Assembly: GCA_022340885.1 (NCBI GenBank)
Contig: JAJDND010000059.1
Span: forward strand, 1 to 56,362
Length of the DNA stretch: 56,362 bases
From: Desulfobacterales bacterium
GTDB taxonomy: Bacteria; Desulfobacterota; Desulfobacteria; Desulfobacterales; UBA11574
Direction of reading: 5' to 3'
Shown here piece by piece: positions 41,978-50,174 of this stretch (position 1 is its first letter; every line of letters begins with the position of its first letter). The position numbers and the translations under genes were made by a program. The notes beneath the pieces are model-generated. The model made no database searches. It saw only the letters and a list, made by a program, of their open reading frames with translations, and was not told the DNA's origin.

Positions 41978-42502
41978 CTAATAATCAAAGCGAAATTGTC
42001 CCAGATACGTCGTTAGCCGTTCCCTGTTTGCATCGCCCAAGGGCGGGCAGTTTTCAGGCCCTTTTACGCCTTCGGCCGCCTGGGCGGCAAAAACCATGCA
42101 GGTGGGCAGACCGCATTCTTTACAATTGGTTTTCGGCAGCAGTTTAAGGATTTCAATGACCTTGGGCCGGGGAGCCGCTTCGAACAGGGGTTCGATGTTA
42201 TCCCGATTTTCCCAGGCCGCATTGATCTCTCGTTTCAGCCATTCGATGATTTTAGCGGCTTCGATTTCATCTTTAAGCGCATTGACGGCGATCTTTTTGC
42301 CATGAACCGTGATGAGTTTGCCATGGGCTTTGAAGGTGACGCTGGGCGGGTCTTTTTGATACGTAAACCCGCCGAGAACGGCATTGAGGTAAGGGATCGC
42401 TGCTCCCACATCTTGACCCAGATGGGCGAAACAATGCAGCGCTTCAAAACCCGGATTGCACTCGGCCCTGAAAATTTCAATTTTATAGGATTCAAGCAAC
42501 AT
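41978..42502 (-). CDS. Fe-S domain protein of the CxECGxPTC type
   Basis: This is a 174-residue protein. An uncharacterised N-terminal domain (~1-110; HCFAHLGQDV, NAVLGGFTY) is followed by a short domain with CKECGLPTCMVFA and a final CP. This is the [4Fe-4S]-binding motif seen in corrinoid Fe-S proteins and related factors. The gene is the upstream neighbour of the FmdE gene, with the ModE-like palindrome between them. The Shine-Dalgarno AAGGAA lies 8 bases before the ATG. Confidence 0.8.
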   Translation of the reverse strand: MLLESYKIEIFRAECNPGFEALHCFAHLGQDVGAAIPYLNAVLGGFTYQKDPPSVTFKAHGKLITVHGKKIAVNALKDEIEAAKIIEWLKREINAAWENRDNIEPLFEAAPRPKVIEILKLLPKTNCKECGLPTCMVFAAQAAEGVKGPENCPPLGDANRERLTTYLGQFRFDY

Positions 42503-42829
42503 TTCGGACTTCCTTGTACGTGGAACTGAATTTTGCTTTTCTCTTTAAATTAAAAACCCATCACGAAGAAACGAAAGGTCGAAAGCACGAAATAAAATAT
42601 GCGTATGAAATACAATCCGTCATTTCGCCATATGTCGAAATATAACGGAGGCCGATTTTCCAGTCAATGCCATTTTCGGATTTTATGAGAGACAGTTTTA
42701 TCTGCTTGAATTCCAATTTGTTTCTGCTATATTAATTTTTAAGGCTTGCATAGGTTTGAGGATGCCGCTTTTATAACATATTCAGTTAATCTCATTCCTT
42801 CCTATTAGGTATTCATATGGGGGGCCAAT
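42503..42829. other. 327-base divergent intergenic region
   Basis: No gene. It lies between the divergent Fe-S protein gene and acyl-CoA ligase gene. It contains a candidate promoter at 42706-42733 and a stretch (42562-42590) with repeats of the type ACGAAR, resembling low-complexity intergenic repeats. Confidence 0.5.
42706..42733 (+). promoter_or_regulatory. Candidate promoter of the acyl-CoA ligase gene
   Basis: TTGAAT at 42706-42711 and TATATT at 42728-42733 are separated by 16 bases. The -10 is good. It would give a leader of about 90 bases. Confidence 0.5.
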
Positions 42830-44476
42830 ATGACAGCAAAAATAATTAAACCCACACCGTCGGCTTACAGCTATCAACTCCTGATTAAGCATTTCCTCCG
42901 GACCCCGCTCATTTATTCACCTGACCAGGAAATTATCTATCGGGACAGAATGCGGTATTCCTACGCTACCTTCGGCAAAAGAATACACCGGTTGGCCAAT
43001 GCATTGAAAGATCTCGGGGTCGCTCCCGGAGATACCGTGGCGGTCATGGACTGGGACAGCCACCGCTATCTGGAATGTTTCTTTGCCGTTCCCATGATGG
43101 GCGCGGTGCTCCATACCGTCAATATCCGGCTGTCGCCTGATCAGCTCATTTATACGATCAACCATGCGCAAGACGACGTGATTTTGGTTAACTCGGATTT
43201 TCTCCCATTGCTGGAATCCGTAAAAGATCAGTTTGAGACGCCGAAAAAAATTATTCTGATTTCAGATGAACCGGAAAGCATCGAAATGTCTTTGGCCGCG
43301 GACGGAGAATATGAAGGCCTGCTCTCCCGTGCCGACGAAGAATATGAATTCCCGGATTTGGATGAAAATACCGTCGCAACGACCTTTTATACGACCGGAA
43401 CCACCGGTTTCCCAAAGGGCGTATTCTTCTCCCACCGTCAACTCGTGCTTCATACCTACGGCATTATGTCCGGTCTTTGTGCATACCATTCACAGGCCGT
43501 TGTCAATTCCGGAGATGTCTATATGCCCATGACCCCGATGTTTCATGTCCATGCCTGGGGAATGCCCTATCTGATGACGTTTCTCGGCGCAAAACAGGTC
43601 TATCCCGGAAAATACGAGCCCGAGATGCTGATGAAGCTGGTCGCATCGGAAAAGGTGACATTTTCACATTGTGTGCCGACCATTATGCACATGCTGGTCG
43701 GCAGTCCGGCCATTGAAAATTTTGATTTGTCCGGATGGAAAGTGATCATCGGCGGTTCTGCTTTATCCCGCGGGCTTTGCAAATCAGCTCTCGATCTGGG
43801 CATCAATGTTTTTACCGGTTACGGGATGTCTGAAACCTGCCCGGTGCTGACGCTGGCCAATCTAAAGCCGAAGATGCTCGAACGGGGAACAGACGAACAG
43901 ATCGGCATACGGTGCAGAACAGGGCTGCCCATTCCCAATGTGTATCTCGAAATCATCGATCCGGATGGGAAACAGCTACCCCATGATGAAAAAAGCACCG
44001 GCGAAGTGGTGGTCAGAACACCCTGGCTCACCCAGAGCTATCTGAAAGATCCGGAAAAGAGTGAAGATTTATGGTCAGGGGGATGGCTTCACACCGGGGA
44101 TATCGGTTTTATTGACAAGGAGGGATATCTCCAGATCACCGATCGGCTCAAAGATGTCATCAAAACCGGCGGAGAATGGATTTCATCCCTGGCGCTGGAA
44201 GACATCATCAGCCGGCATGAGGCGGTTAGCGAAGCCGCCGTGATCGGTATTGCCGATGATAAGTGGGGGGAAAGACCACTTGCACTAGTGGTGTTAAAAG
44301 ATGAATTTCAGAACAAGGTTACCGGAGAAGATCTGAAAAACTTTTACGACCAGTTTGTCGAAAAGGGAATAATCCCGAAATTCGGGATTCCGGACAAGGT
44401 AGAGCTGGTTGATTCGATTGCCAAGACCAGCGTGGGCAAAATCAATAAAAAAGCGCTCCGAAAGCAATACGGCTAA
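42830..44476 (+). CDS. AMP-dependent long-chain fatty acyl-CoA ligase
   Basis: This 548-residue adenylate-forming ligase activates fatty or related acids to CoA thioesters. Motifs are TTGTTGFPKGVFFSH (phosphate-binding), YGMSETCPVLTLA, TGDIGFIDKEGYLQITDRLKD and the C-terminal KTSVGKINKKALR with the catalytic Lys. The length is typical. It could equally take medium-chain or aromatic acids; the long-chain label is by overall similarity only. Confidence 0.9.
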   Translation: MTAKIIKPTPSAYSYQLLIKHFLRTPLIYSPDQEIIYRDRMRYSYATFGKRIHRLANALKDLGVAPGDTVAVMDWDSHRYLECFFAVPMMGAVLHTVNIRLSPDQLIYTINHAQDDVILVNSDFLPLLESVKDQFETPKKIILISDEPESIEMSLAADGEYEGLLSRADEEYEFPDLDENTVATTFYTTGTTGFPKGVFFSHRQLVLHTYGIMSGLCAYHSQAVVNSGDVYMPMTPMFHVHAWGMPYLMTFLGAKQVYPGKYEPEMLMKLVASEKVTFSHCVPTIMHMLVGSPAIENFDLSGWKVIIGGSALSRGLCKSALDLGINVFTGYGMSETCPVLTLANLKPKMLERGTDEQIGIRCRTGLPIPNVYLEIIDPDGKQLPHDEKSTGEVVVRTPWLTQSYLKDPEKSEDLWSGGWLHTGDIGFIDKEGYLQITDRLKDVIKTGGEWISSLALEDIISRHEAVSEAAVIGIADDKWGERPLALVVLKDEFQNKVTGEDLKNFYDQFVEKGIIPKFGIPDKVELVDSIAKTSVGKINKKALRKQYG

Positions 44477-44505
44477 CCGGAGCCCGGATCGTGGCACTAA
44501 CATTG

Positions 44506-44534
44506 AAATCCTGGTTTTTTGGGCCAGGATTTTT
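44506..44534 (+). terminator. Intrinsic terminator after the acyl-CoA ligase gene
   Basis: AAATCCTGG (44506-44514) pairs with CCAGGATTT (44524-44532) and is followed by TT, about 30 bases beyond the stop. The first arm is preceded by A-rich sequence. Confidence 0.7.
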
Positions 44535-44584
44535 ACGCTGTGAGATGAATTTAAAGTGAGTGGGTTTTTCTGAAAAAGGACCCG

Positions 44585-44977
44585 TCAGGTGAAAAGCGCT
44601 CCCACACTTTCTCCGCTGTGGATGCGTTTTATCGCCTCTGCCCGCAGCGTCCCCAGGGACAGAAATTTCAAGTGCGCCAACTTCTTTTTATTCGGGACTT
44701 GAACCGTATTGGTCGCAACGACTTCTTCGACGCGCAAACGCTTGAGGTCTTTTACCGCGGGTTCCGAGAGCGCAGGGTGCGTGGTTGCCACATAGATCTT
44801 TCGGGCCCCGGCTTTTTCAAGGGTTTCCACGGAGGTCATAATCGTCGTGCCCGTTGAAATCTCATCGTCGAAAATGATCGCGTCTTTTCCTTTCACATCA
44901 CCCACCACCAATCCCTGTTCCACATCGGTATCACTGATTCGTCTTGTGTCGATGATCGCCATGGACAAAGCGGTCAT
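44585..44977 (-). pseudogene. prs: Truncated ribose-phosphate pyrophosphokinase (C-terminal half only)
   Basis: The frame encodes about 130 residues that match the C-terminal half of PRPP synthetase, including the PRPP-binding loop FDDEISTGTTI and LFTTHPALSE-type region (VATTHPALSE). A normal enzyme has about 310 residues with an N-terminal ATP/ribose-5-phosphate half. Upstream of the Met at 44977 the frame stays open for ~20 codons but is unrelated to Prs and then meets a stop. The half-gene probably cannot make PRPP; a complete prs is presumably elsewhere in the genome. GAACC-type repeats lie about 90 bases upstream. Confidence 0.75.
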
Positions 44978-45064
44978 TGACAGACTGGGCCGACTTCGCC
45001 ATAGCAGCTTTGGCTGCGACGGCTGAAAGGGACCGCGGCCTCACGGTCTTCTGAATGTCTTTTC

Positions 45065-45090
45065 AACCGTGAACCGTGAACCGTTGAACC
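45065..45090. repeat. Short GAACCGT direct repeats next to the prs remnant
   Basis: Units AACCGTG, AACCGTG and AACCGTTG-AACC follow one another. The same type of unit occurs at 54206-54232 and in the opposite orientation at 25830-25965. It lies upstream of the truncated prs gene. Confidence 0.5.
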
Positions 45091-45097
45091 TGGAAGT

Positions 45098-45126
45098 CGC
45101 CGCAGCCGACAAGTACGGCTGCGGCG
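45098..45126. repeat. 11-bp perfect inverted repeat
   Basis: CGCCGCAGCCG (45098-45108) is perfectly complementary to 45116-45126 with a 7-base loop. It lies downstream of the NIL-ferredoxin stop on the minus strand and could end that transcript, although no U-tract follows. Confidence 0.45.
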
Positions 45127-45144
45127 CGAAGGGAACACGAATTC

Positions 45145-45561
45145 CTATGCAAACTGTTCCTCCACCGACATGGCGTGATATATGCAGGTCTCCAGACAGG
45201 AAAAACAAACAATACACTTTTCAGAATCAAAGGATACTTTCCAGGAATCACGATCTACGTCCAGCGCCCGGGTCGGACAATGGGGCACACAGGCCGTACA
45301 GCCGGTGCAGCGGTCTTCGAGGTGCCGGATCTTCTGCGCCAGGGGCGCAACCAATACACCGAGGCTTTCAAGATAGTTCAGTGCTTGAGAAATCTGAATT
45401 TCCTCTCCGCCCAATTCCACCACCATACGGCCCTGTTTCCCCGGATCGATGCTGGCGCGCAAAATATTCACCTGGACGCCGTAATTGGTGATCAGGTTGT
45501 AGGTTATCGGCTCTTCAACGGTATTTTCAGGAAAAATAAAAACCAGTTTTGTCTGTTTCAT
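45145..45561 (-). CDS. NIL-domain ferredoxin, partner in anaerobic homocysteine synthesis
   Basis: This 138-residue protein has an N-terminal NIL domain (~1-75) and two [4Fe-4S] motifs, CTGCTACVPHCP and CIVCFSCLETC. With the DUF39 protein encoded directly upstream, such a pair has been linked in methanogens to making homocysteine from aspartate semialdehyde and sulfide. The start overlaps the DUF39 stop in TAATG. Assignment rests on this pairing and on both domains being intact. Confidence 0.88.
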   Translation of the reverse strand: MKQTKLVFIFPENTVEEPITYNLITNYGVQVNILRASIDPGKQGRMVVELGGEEIQISQALNYLESLGVLVAPLAQKIRHLEDRCTGCTACVPHCPTRALDVDRDSWKVSFDSEKCIVCFSCLETCIYHAMSVEEQFA

Positions 45562-46748
45562 TAAGCGGCCTCCTTTCCTGTTACGGCACCCGGAAGCGGT
45601 GCCTGAAATTGCGTCAGCAAAAAATCTCCGTCTTCAATGAGTTGTTTGAGATGATGGGCCACCTTTCGGGCCAAGGCGTAGCTCGAAAAAGATCCGGTCG
45701 GCACCTCTTGGTCTTTGACACGGATGCTTCCGGATTTCAGCTCCTGATAGGTGACTTCGCCCAGTTTTGCTTCCCCTTGGCCGAAGGGGTAATATTCACT
45801 GTAATCGACGACCGGCGCCTTGAGCTGATCGTCGGTAACGGAAACCGAACGCAAGATATCTTCGTCTATAATGGGAATAGGAACTCCCACGGCCACGCTC
45901 AGTGTTACGCCGTATCCGGTAAAGGAAACCGCTCGAAGCCATTGGGCGCTCATCTGCCTCATATCTCCGATCAGGGCAATGGTCCCAGCCGGGGTTTTCG
46001 GCGTGCCGTTTTCCAGCCTCGGCGCTGATGGATTGTGCTGGGTGCCGGGCCAGGCAACATACCCCTCTGCGCCGCAGAAAAATACCCGGGTGCCGATGCC
46101 GATGGTGCGAAAATGCGGATCGTTCAGCAGGGGGGACAACTGACCGGCGCTGCAATAGTAAGCGTTTCCCAGCTTGGGTTTGAGTTTTCCCATGTAAGTG
46201 TATATGGGTTTATCGGAAAGGTTGACGGCGACATTATAGTTCTGATAGCAGTTTCTCGGGTTGAACAGGAATGCATCGTTCATGTCTTTCAGTCCGATTG
46301 TCTGTTCGCGGGTTTTTGCCGGATAACAATCGGTACCATAAGCACCGCCTTTGAGCAGGACTCTATTGCCGGCAACCAGTTCTTCGATGACGTGGGCGCC
46401 GCCATACCGGAATTTTCCCGGGCGGCCGTTGCCGTTGCGGGGGTCGCCGTCTGGGATCGCTGTGGCCCCTATGTAAATGTCGGCCGCCGCCAGACCGGCA
46501 TATGCCGGTACGCCGTTCAATGTGGCGAATCCGCCGCCGAGTTTCATTTTTTGTTTTTGCTGTTTTATGTTTAAAAAAGCGCCCGAAGAACACATGGGGC
46601 TGAAGGTTCCGGTGGTCACCACGTCCACCTCCCGGACAGCCTGTTTAATCCCTTGTTCCCGGACTACTTCTACGATTTCTTCGGCGGTGAACACCACCAC
46701 TTTTCCGGATCGAATTTTGGCATTGATTTCTTCTATGGTTTTGGCCAT
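45561..46748 (-). CDS. DUF39-family homocysteine biosynthesis protein
   Basis: This 395-residue cytoplasmic protein is of the DUF39 (COG1900) family. Characteristic regions are CSSGAFLN near residue 58, KTREQTIGLKDMNDAFLFNPRNCYQNYNVAVN, and GTRVFFCGAEGYVAWPGTQH. In anaerobes it replaces the O-acyl-homoserine route by using sulfide directly. The C-terminal region has no CBS pair. The ATG follows GAGGAG. A possible attenuator leader lies ~320 bases upstream. Confidence 0.88.
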   Translation of the reverse strand: MAKTIEEINAKIRSGKVVVFTAEEIVEVVREQGIKQAVREVDVVTTGTFSPMCSSGAFLNIKQQKQKMKLGGGFATLNGVPAYAGLAAADIYIGATAIPDGDPRNGNGRPGKFRYGGAHVIEELVAGNRVLLKGGAYGTDCYPAKTREQTIGLKDMNDAFLFNPRNCYQNYNVAVNLSDKPIYTYMGKLKPKLGNAYYCSAGQLSPLLNDPHFRTIGIGTRVFFCGAEGYVAWPGTQHNPSAPRLENGTPKTPAGTIALIGDMRQMSAQWLRAVSFTGYGVTLSVAVGVPIPIIDEDILRSVSVTDDQLKAPVVDYSEYYPFGQGEAKLGEVTYQELKSGSIRVKDQEVPTGSFSSYALARKVAHHLKQLIEDGDFLLTQFQAPLPGAVTGKEAA

Positions 46749-47068
46749 GGATTATCTCCTCATTGTATTGAGTTAAATGGGACACCCCGGTACGATCTTC
46801 CGGACCTGCGGGGCAGGCAGATATTTACAGATTTTCACAGATAATAAGATTATTTTGAAATCAAAAATCATGTTAATCCGTGTCTATCTGTGTCCAAAAA
46901 AAGAAAATTTTTATGCGATTAAAATTAACGAACGCAGGATAATCTTCGACGACTCGGCTCCCGGAGGAGCCCAGTCATTATCCATAGGCAGAACCGGACA
47001 CGTGGGGTGATGAAAAAGATATTCGATGTCAAGCGGGTTAAAAACATTCGATGACTGTTCCTTAAAAA

Positions 47069-47107
47069 AACAAAAAAAGCCGCGGGTTTTTTATCACCCA
47101 CGGCTTT
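47069..47107 (-). terminator. Intrinsic terminator, possibly an attenuator
   Basis: AAAGCCGCGGG (47076-47086) and CCCACGGCTTT (47097-47107) form a 10-pair stem with one mismatch. On the minus strand it is followed by T7. An alternative pairing of 47135-47143 with 47095-47103 (9 pairs including G-U) would disrupt it. Confidence 0.75.
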
Positions 47108-47129
47108 AATGATCAAAGATTTCAAATGA

Positions 47130-47210
47130 TCAATCCATGGGCGCACCTCGGGCAGGCATCATGGGCATTAAGCTGTAACTGTATAATATGATGAAACTAT
47201 TCGTTATCAT
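47130..47210 (-). CDS. 26-residue ORF, possible Met-rich leader peptide
   Basis: The peptide starts MITNSFIILYSYS and ends LMPMMPARGAPMD. Met is used five times, with four in the last 12 residues. The ORF stop lies directly beside a segment that can pair with the 5' arm of the downstream terminator. It precedes the homocysteine biosynthesis genes in the same direction. No strong Shine-Dalgarno or promoter can be set (TTGACT and TACAAT lie 20 bases apart). Confidence 0.45.
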   Translation of the reverse strand: MITNSFIILYSYSLMPMMPARGAPMD

Positions 47211-47342
47211 GGTAACGGTCTCTTTTTTATGATACATTGTAGTACACAAAGGGCAAAGCAAAGTCAACAAAAAAATTTTCAGGGGGCTAGAGCACCGGCG
47301 AGGTTGGTTTTGAAGGAATATGACGGGGCAAAACAGAGAGTC

Positions 47343-47376
47343 ATCAAGGGAAAAGAATGGCTTCTTTTCCCTTGAT
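47343..47376. repeat. 15-bp perfect hairpin downstream of the rhodanese gene
   Basis: ATCAAGGGAAAAGAA (47343-47357) is perfectly complementary to 47362-47376 with a TGGC loop. It lies 36-69 bases after the rhodanese stop on the minus strand. The flanks are not U-rich, so it is a terminator or an mRNA 3' end. Confidence 0.5.
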
Positions 47377-47411
47377 AATGTCGGTTACCCAAGAATTTGT
47401 TTATCTATTTA

Positions 47412-47990
47412 TCAATAAGGATGCCACATTCTTACACGGTAATCCATTTCCGCTTTAGATGGAGAGGGTCGATATTCCAATATCTTGAAGCTGCCTGCAA
47501 GCTGGTTGACAAAGGGAAAGCCTGCTTGGGCCCAGCCGACCACGCCGCCTTTATTATCGCCTTTGGAGCTCACAACATATACATTTTTGAATCCATATTT
47601 ATAAAGGAAGCCGCCGACATATTTGGCTCGATGATTGGTTCGGCACCAAACATAGATCGGCGTATTGGGATCGCTGATCTTCTTGGGGATGACATACATA
47701 TGTCCGGCTTGAATATGATCGGTGCCTTCAATATGAAACAGATTGAACTCGGTATCGGTGCGCACATCGATCATATAGATCTTCGCACGATAGGCGGGGT
47801 CTTTCATGGCCTTTTGCCAAACTTCATGAAGCTTGTATACATCGATCAAATGATCCTTGGGAATCATTTTGACAAATCCGGCGTGGATCTCTTTTTCTTT
47901 GGCTTGCATCATATTGCCTGCGGCCATTGCATAACCCACCGACCCCAATACAAATGCCAGAACAACTGCAAAAACTACTGATTTTCTCAT
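47412..47990 (-). CDS. Secreted rhodanese-like protein
   Basis: This 192-residue protein has a Sec signal peptide (residues 1-24, cut after AMA). A rhodanese domain follows with YMIDVRTDTEF and the active-site loop C116-R-T-N-H-R. It would transfer sulfane sulfur in the periplasm. The ATG follows AGGAGG. TTGACA on the minus strand (48126-48121) is followed after 17 bases by TTATTT (48103-48098), a usable promoter. It stands alone between the homocysteine genes and the cytochrome cluster. Confidence 0.85.
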   Translation of the reverse strand: MRKSVVFAVVLAFVLGSVGYAMAAGNMMQAKEKEIHAGFVKMIPKDHLIDVYKLHEVWQKAMKDPAYRAKIYMIDVRTDTEFNLFHIEGTDHIQAGHMYVIPKKISDPNTPIYVWCRTNHRAKYVGGFLYKYGFKNVYVVSSKGDNKGGVVGWAQAGFPFVNQLAGSFKILEYRPSPSKAEMDYRVRMWHPY

Positions 47991-48097
47991 GTTAAAACCT
48001 CCTGATCTTAAAAAGAGTTGGGTAACAGATTAAGATAATCAAATGACGGGCAACCATCACCTCCTTTCCGCCTTATGTTGAAGCGTTATGAATTAAA

Positions 48098-48126
48098 AAA
48101 TAATTCCAATCACCTATGCTTGTCAA
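48098..48126 (-). promoter_or_regulatory. Candidate promoter of the rhodanese gene
   Basis: On the minus strand TTGACA (48126-48121) and TTATTT (48103-48098) are 17 bases apart, about 105 bases upstream of the ATG. Confidence 0.45.
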
Positions 48127-48218
48127 GGACTTATTTGAAAGCCATCAACAGTATTCCAACTCGGCGTTTTTCTTCCGTATTCAAAAATCGTCCAAATTAT
48201 ATGGGCCATATTAACGCC

Positions 48219-49013
48219 TTATGAGCCAAGGATCTGTATTAGATGTCTCAATTCACCTTCTGTCAGTTCAACAGGCAGCATCTGCGCGTTGTACCTGATA
48301 TTACGGGGATTTTTCAGCCACTGCTTCAACCTGTCCGCATCCCAGGATTTGCCGTCGTTAAAATTTTTAAAATAGAACCGGCTGAAAATTCCTGAAAGGT
48401 TGGGACCGATGTCGCCTTGCCCTAAGCCGCCGAATTGATGTGTTAACACCCGATGGCATGAACCGCAGTGTTTATTGAACGTATTATGGTTGTTTTCTTT
48501 GTTCTTTTCAAAGTAAGCGATTGTGGGGGTTTCACCGGATCCCGGTTTCCAGACGGCGCTTGATCCCAGGATGGCGTTCACCAGTCGGGCAATTTCCGGT
48601 TCGTTGAAATAAAAGTCGGGCATATATATCGTCGGCGATATAATGGCTTGGGCCAGATCTTCAGGCAGGGTTTTATCCAAAGAGGCGTCCAGATCTGCCG
48701 CCAGGCGATTTCCCTGATTGCCGGTCTTGTGGCATCTACGGCACCCGGATGCGTCGATCATGCGACGACCTTGCTTTGTATCAGAATTTTCCGGCAGCGT
48801 AAAGCAGGCATATTTCCCCTGAATCAATCGATAATGGGCGATGTTTATTCGCCGGCTCCGGGGGTCTCCCCGGTGACAATCGACGCAAGTGCCGTCTCTT
48901 TCGAAATGCGGTGGGTGACATTGAGCGCAGCCTGCATGGCCTTTATAAAAATGTGGACCTGCCAGCCACAAAAGGCCGATAAAAGTGATTATAACAAAGA
49001 TACGAAGGCCCAA
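48219..49013 (-). CDS. Tetraheme c-type cytochrome
   Basis: This is a 264-residue protein with one N-terminal membrane segment (LRIFVIITFIGLLWLAG) and four CxxCH heme sites: CAQCH, CVDCH, CRRCH and CGSCH. I place the start at TTG 49013, five bases after GGGGG, because it begins just before the membrane segment; a longer reading from 49115 runs inside the neighbouring cytochrome b gene. It overlaps that gene by 25 bases. It is the last gene of the respiratory cluster. Confidence 0.85.
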   Translation of the reverse strand: MGLRIFVIITFIGLLWLAGPHFYKGHAGCAQCHPPHFERDGTCVDCHRGDPRSRRINIAHYRLIQGKYACFTLPENSDTKQGRRMIDASGCRRCHKTGNQGNRLAADLDASLDKTLPEDLAQAIISPTIYMPDFYFNEPEIARLVNAILGSSAVWKPGSGETPTIAYFEKNKENNHNTFNKHCGSCHRVLTHQFGGLGQGDIGPNLSGIFSRFYFKNFNDGKSWDADRLKQWLKNPRNIRYNAQMLPVELTEGELRHLIQILGS

Positions 49014-49402
49014 TTTGCCCCCCGAAAAAACATGGCGATGACGGTGAGTGCCAATATGCCCAGAAAAGTGAGTATGGCAACGATATTGACCCACTGCTGA
49101 TCTTTGGGCAGCCATTTGGCGTGTTCAGCTTCGGAAATTCCCGGCAGATACGGCAGGAGAAAAAAACAAGCTCCCACCAGTATGACGATATAAATCATCT
49201 TTGTCGAATAGCTCACCAACTCCTGTATCCAGAGAAAAAACCAGGCCGCCTTGACAGGGTTGGGTGATTTTTCAAGATTTCCCGGGTTCTGAAGGGGCGC
49301 CGGAACGACGGCTGCCAATAAAAGCAATACGCCTACAAGCAGTACCATGGCTCTTTTGATGATTCGAAACAAAAACGGCGAAGTGGGGACTGAATCTTTC
49401 AC
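48989..49402 (-). CDS. Cytochrome b, C-terminal part (subunit IV-like)
   Basis: This is a 137-residue protein with three membrane helices and the element PAPLQNPGNLEKSPNPVKAAWFFLWIQELVSYS, a version of the quinone-site segment (PxxWFFLW) of b6f subunit IV. With the preceding protein it forms a split cytochrome b as in b6f-type complexes. It overlaps the 3' end of the cytochrome b N-terminal gene by 4 bases. Confidence 0.82.
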   Translation of the reverse strand: MKDSVPTSPFLFRIIKRAMVLLVGVLLLLAAVVPAPLQNPGNLEKSPNPVKAAWFFLWIQELVSYSTKMIYIVILVGACFFLLPYLPGISEAEHAKWLPKDQQWVNIVAILTFLGILALTVIAMFFRGANWAFVSLL

Positions 49403-50040
49403 AAATAAGGTAATACCTCCTTGTCCTGGCGAATACGGTAAAAATGTAAAAACGAAACGCTCAAAATCGTGACAGGGACAATAACGATGTGCAGGATGTA
49501 AAAACGCAGCAAAGATATCGGCTGCCCCACGCCGTCCGGTGCCAGAATTTGAACGATTATCTTTCCAAAGGGGACCGCCTTAATGAGTTCCATACCGGTG
49601 TGAGTGGCCCAGACCGCGAGCTGATCCATGGGCAGAAGATATCCGGAATAGGCTTCGAAAAGCACCAGACAGAGCAGAAAAAAACCGATGATCCAGTTCA
49701 ATTCCCTGGGTTTTCGAAAAGCGCCGGTGAGAATCACCCGCAGGGTGTGAAGGAAAATAAGCACCAGAAATGCTTGTGATGCCAGGCGATGAAGGCTGCG
49801 AATGTATAACCCGGCCGGGACCGAAGATTCTAAAAAGAGAATCGAGCCGAATGCGCCTTCAGAAGAAGGCTGGTAATAAAACACCAGCAGCAGGCCGGTG
49901 ACCATAAGAACGATAAAGGCCGTAAAAGCCAGCCCTCCCAGGCAGAACGTATACGTGATTTTGAGGTTCTGCCGGCGAACCATCCGGGGAAACAGATGCC
50001 GCAGAAATTCGTTAAATAGTCCTCCGTTTTCGTTTTTCAT
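49399..50040 (-). CDS. Cytochrome b, N-terminal part (b6-type)
   Basis: This is a 213-residue protein with four membrane helices. His84 and His98 lie 14 apart in one helix, and His184 and His199 lie 15 apart in another. This is the spacing of cytochrome b6 (14 and 15), distinct from typical mitochondrial-type cytochrome b (14 and 14). It therefore binds two b hemes. A 134-base gap separates it from the Rieske gene upstream. Confidence 0.86.
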   Translation of the reverse strand: MKNENGGLFNEFLRHLFPRMVRRQNLKITYTFCLGGLAFTAFIVLMVTGLLLVFYYQPSSEGAFGSILFLESSVPAGLYIRSLHRLASQAFLVLIFLHTLRVILTGAFRKPRELNWIIGFFLLCLVLFEAYSGYLLPMDQLAVWATHTGMELIKAVPFGKIIVQILAPDGVGQPISLLRFYILHIVIVPVTILSVSFLHFYRIRQDKEVLPYL

Positions 50041-50174
50041 TTTTTAATTTGTTTCTCTCTAATTATTGCGCTTTCAGCGTCAGGATGAACTTCGAAATAA
50101 ACCAAAATCTTTATATTGTATTTTTTAGTTTCTTTTATCTATTGACGGCAAAAAAGAATGTCAACAGGCCAAGG

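Larger units (their letters stand above)
46749..47411. other. 663-base intergenic region with a candidate attenuator and a long hairpin
   Basis: No ordinary gene is found. From the DUF39 side, 46811-46894 holds a repeat of ATCTGTG units such as TCTGTGTC and CACAGAT, common in bacterial intergenic DNA. A hairpin terminator (47069-47107), a 26-residue ORF (47130-47210) and a 15-bp hairpin (47343-47376) follow. Confidence 0.6.

Noticed and set aside
47397-47981. Plus-strand ORF of 194 codons
   Set aside because: It is the antisense shadow of the rhodanese gene, which has a signal peptide, active-site Cys and Shine-Dalgarno.
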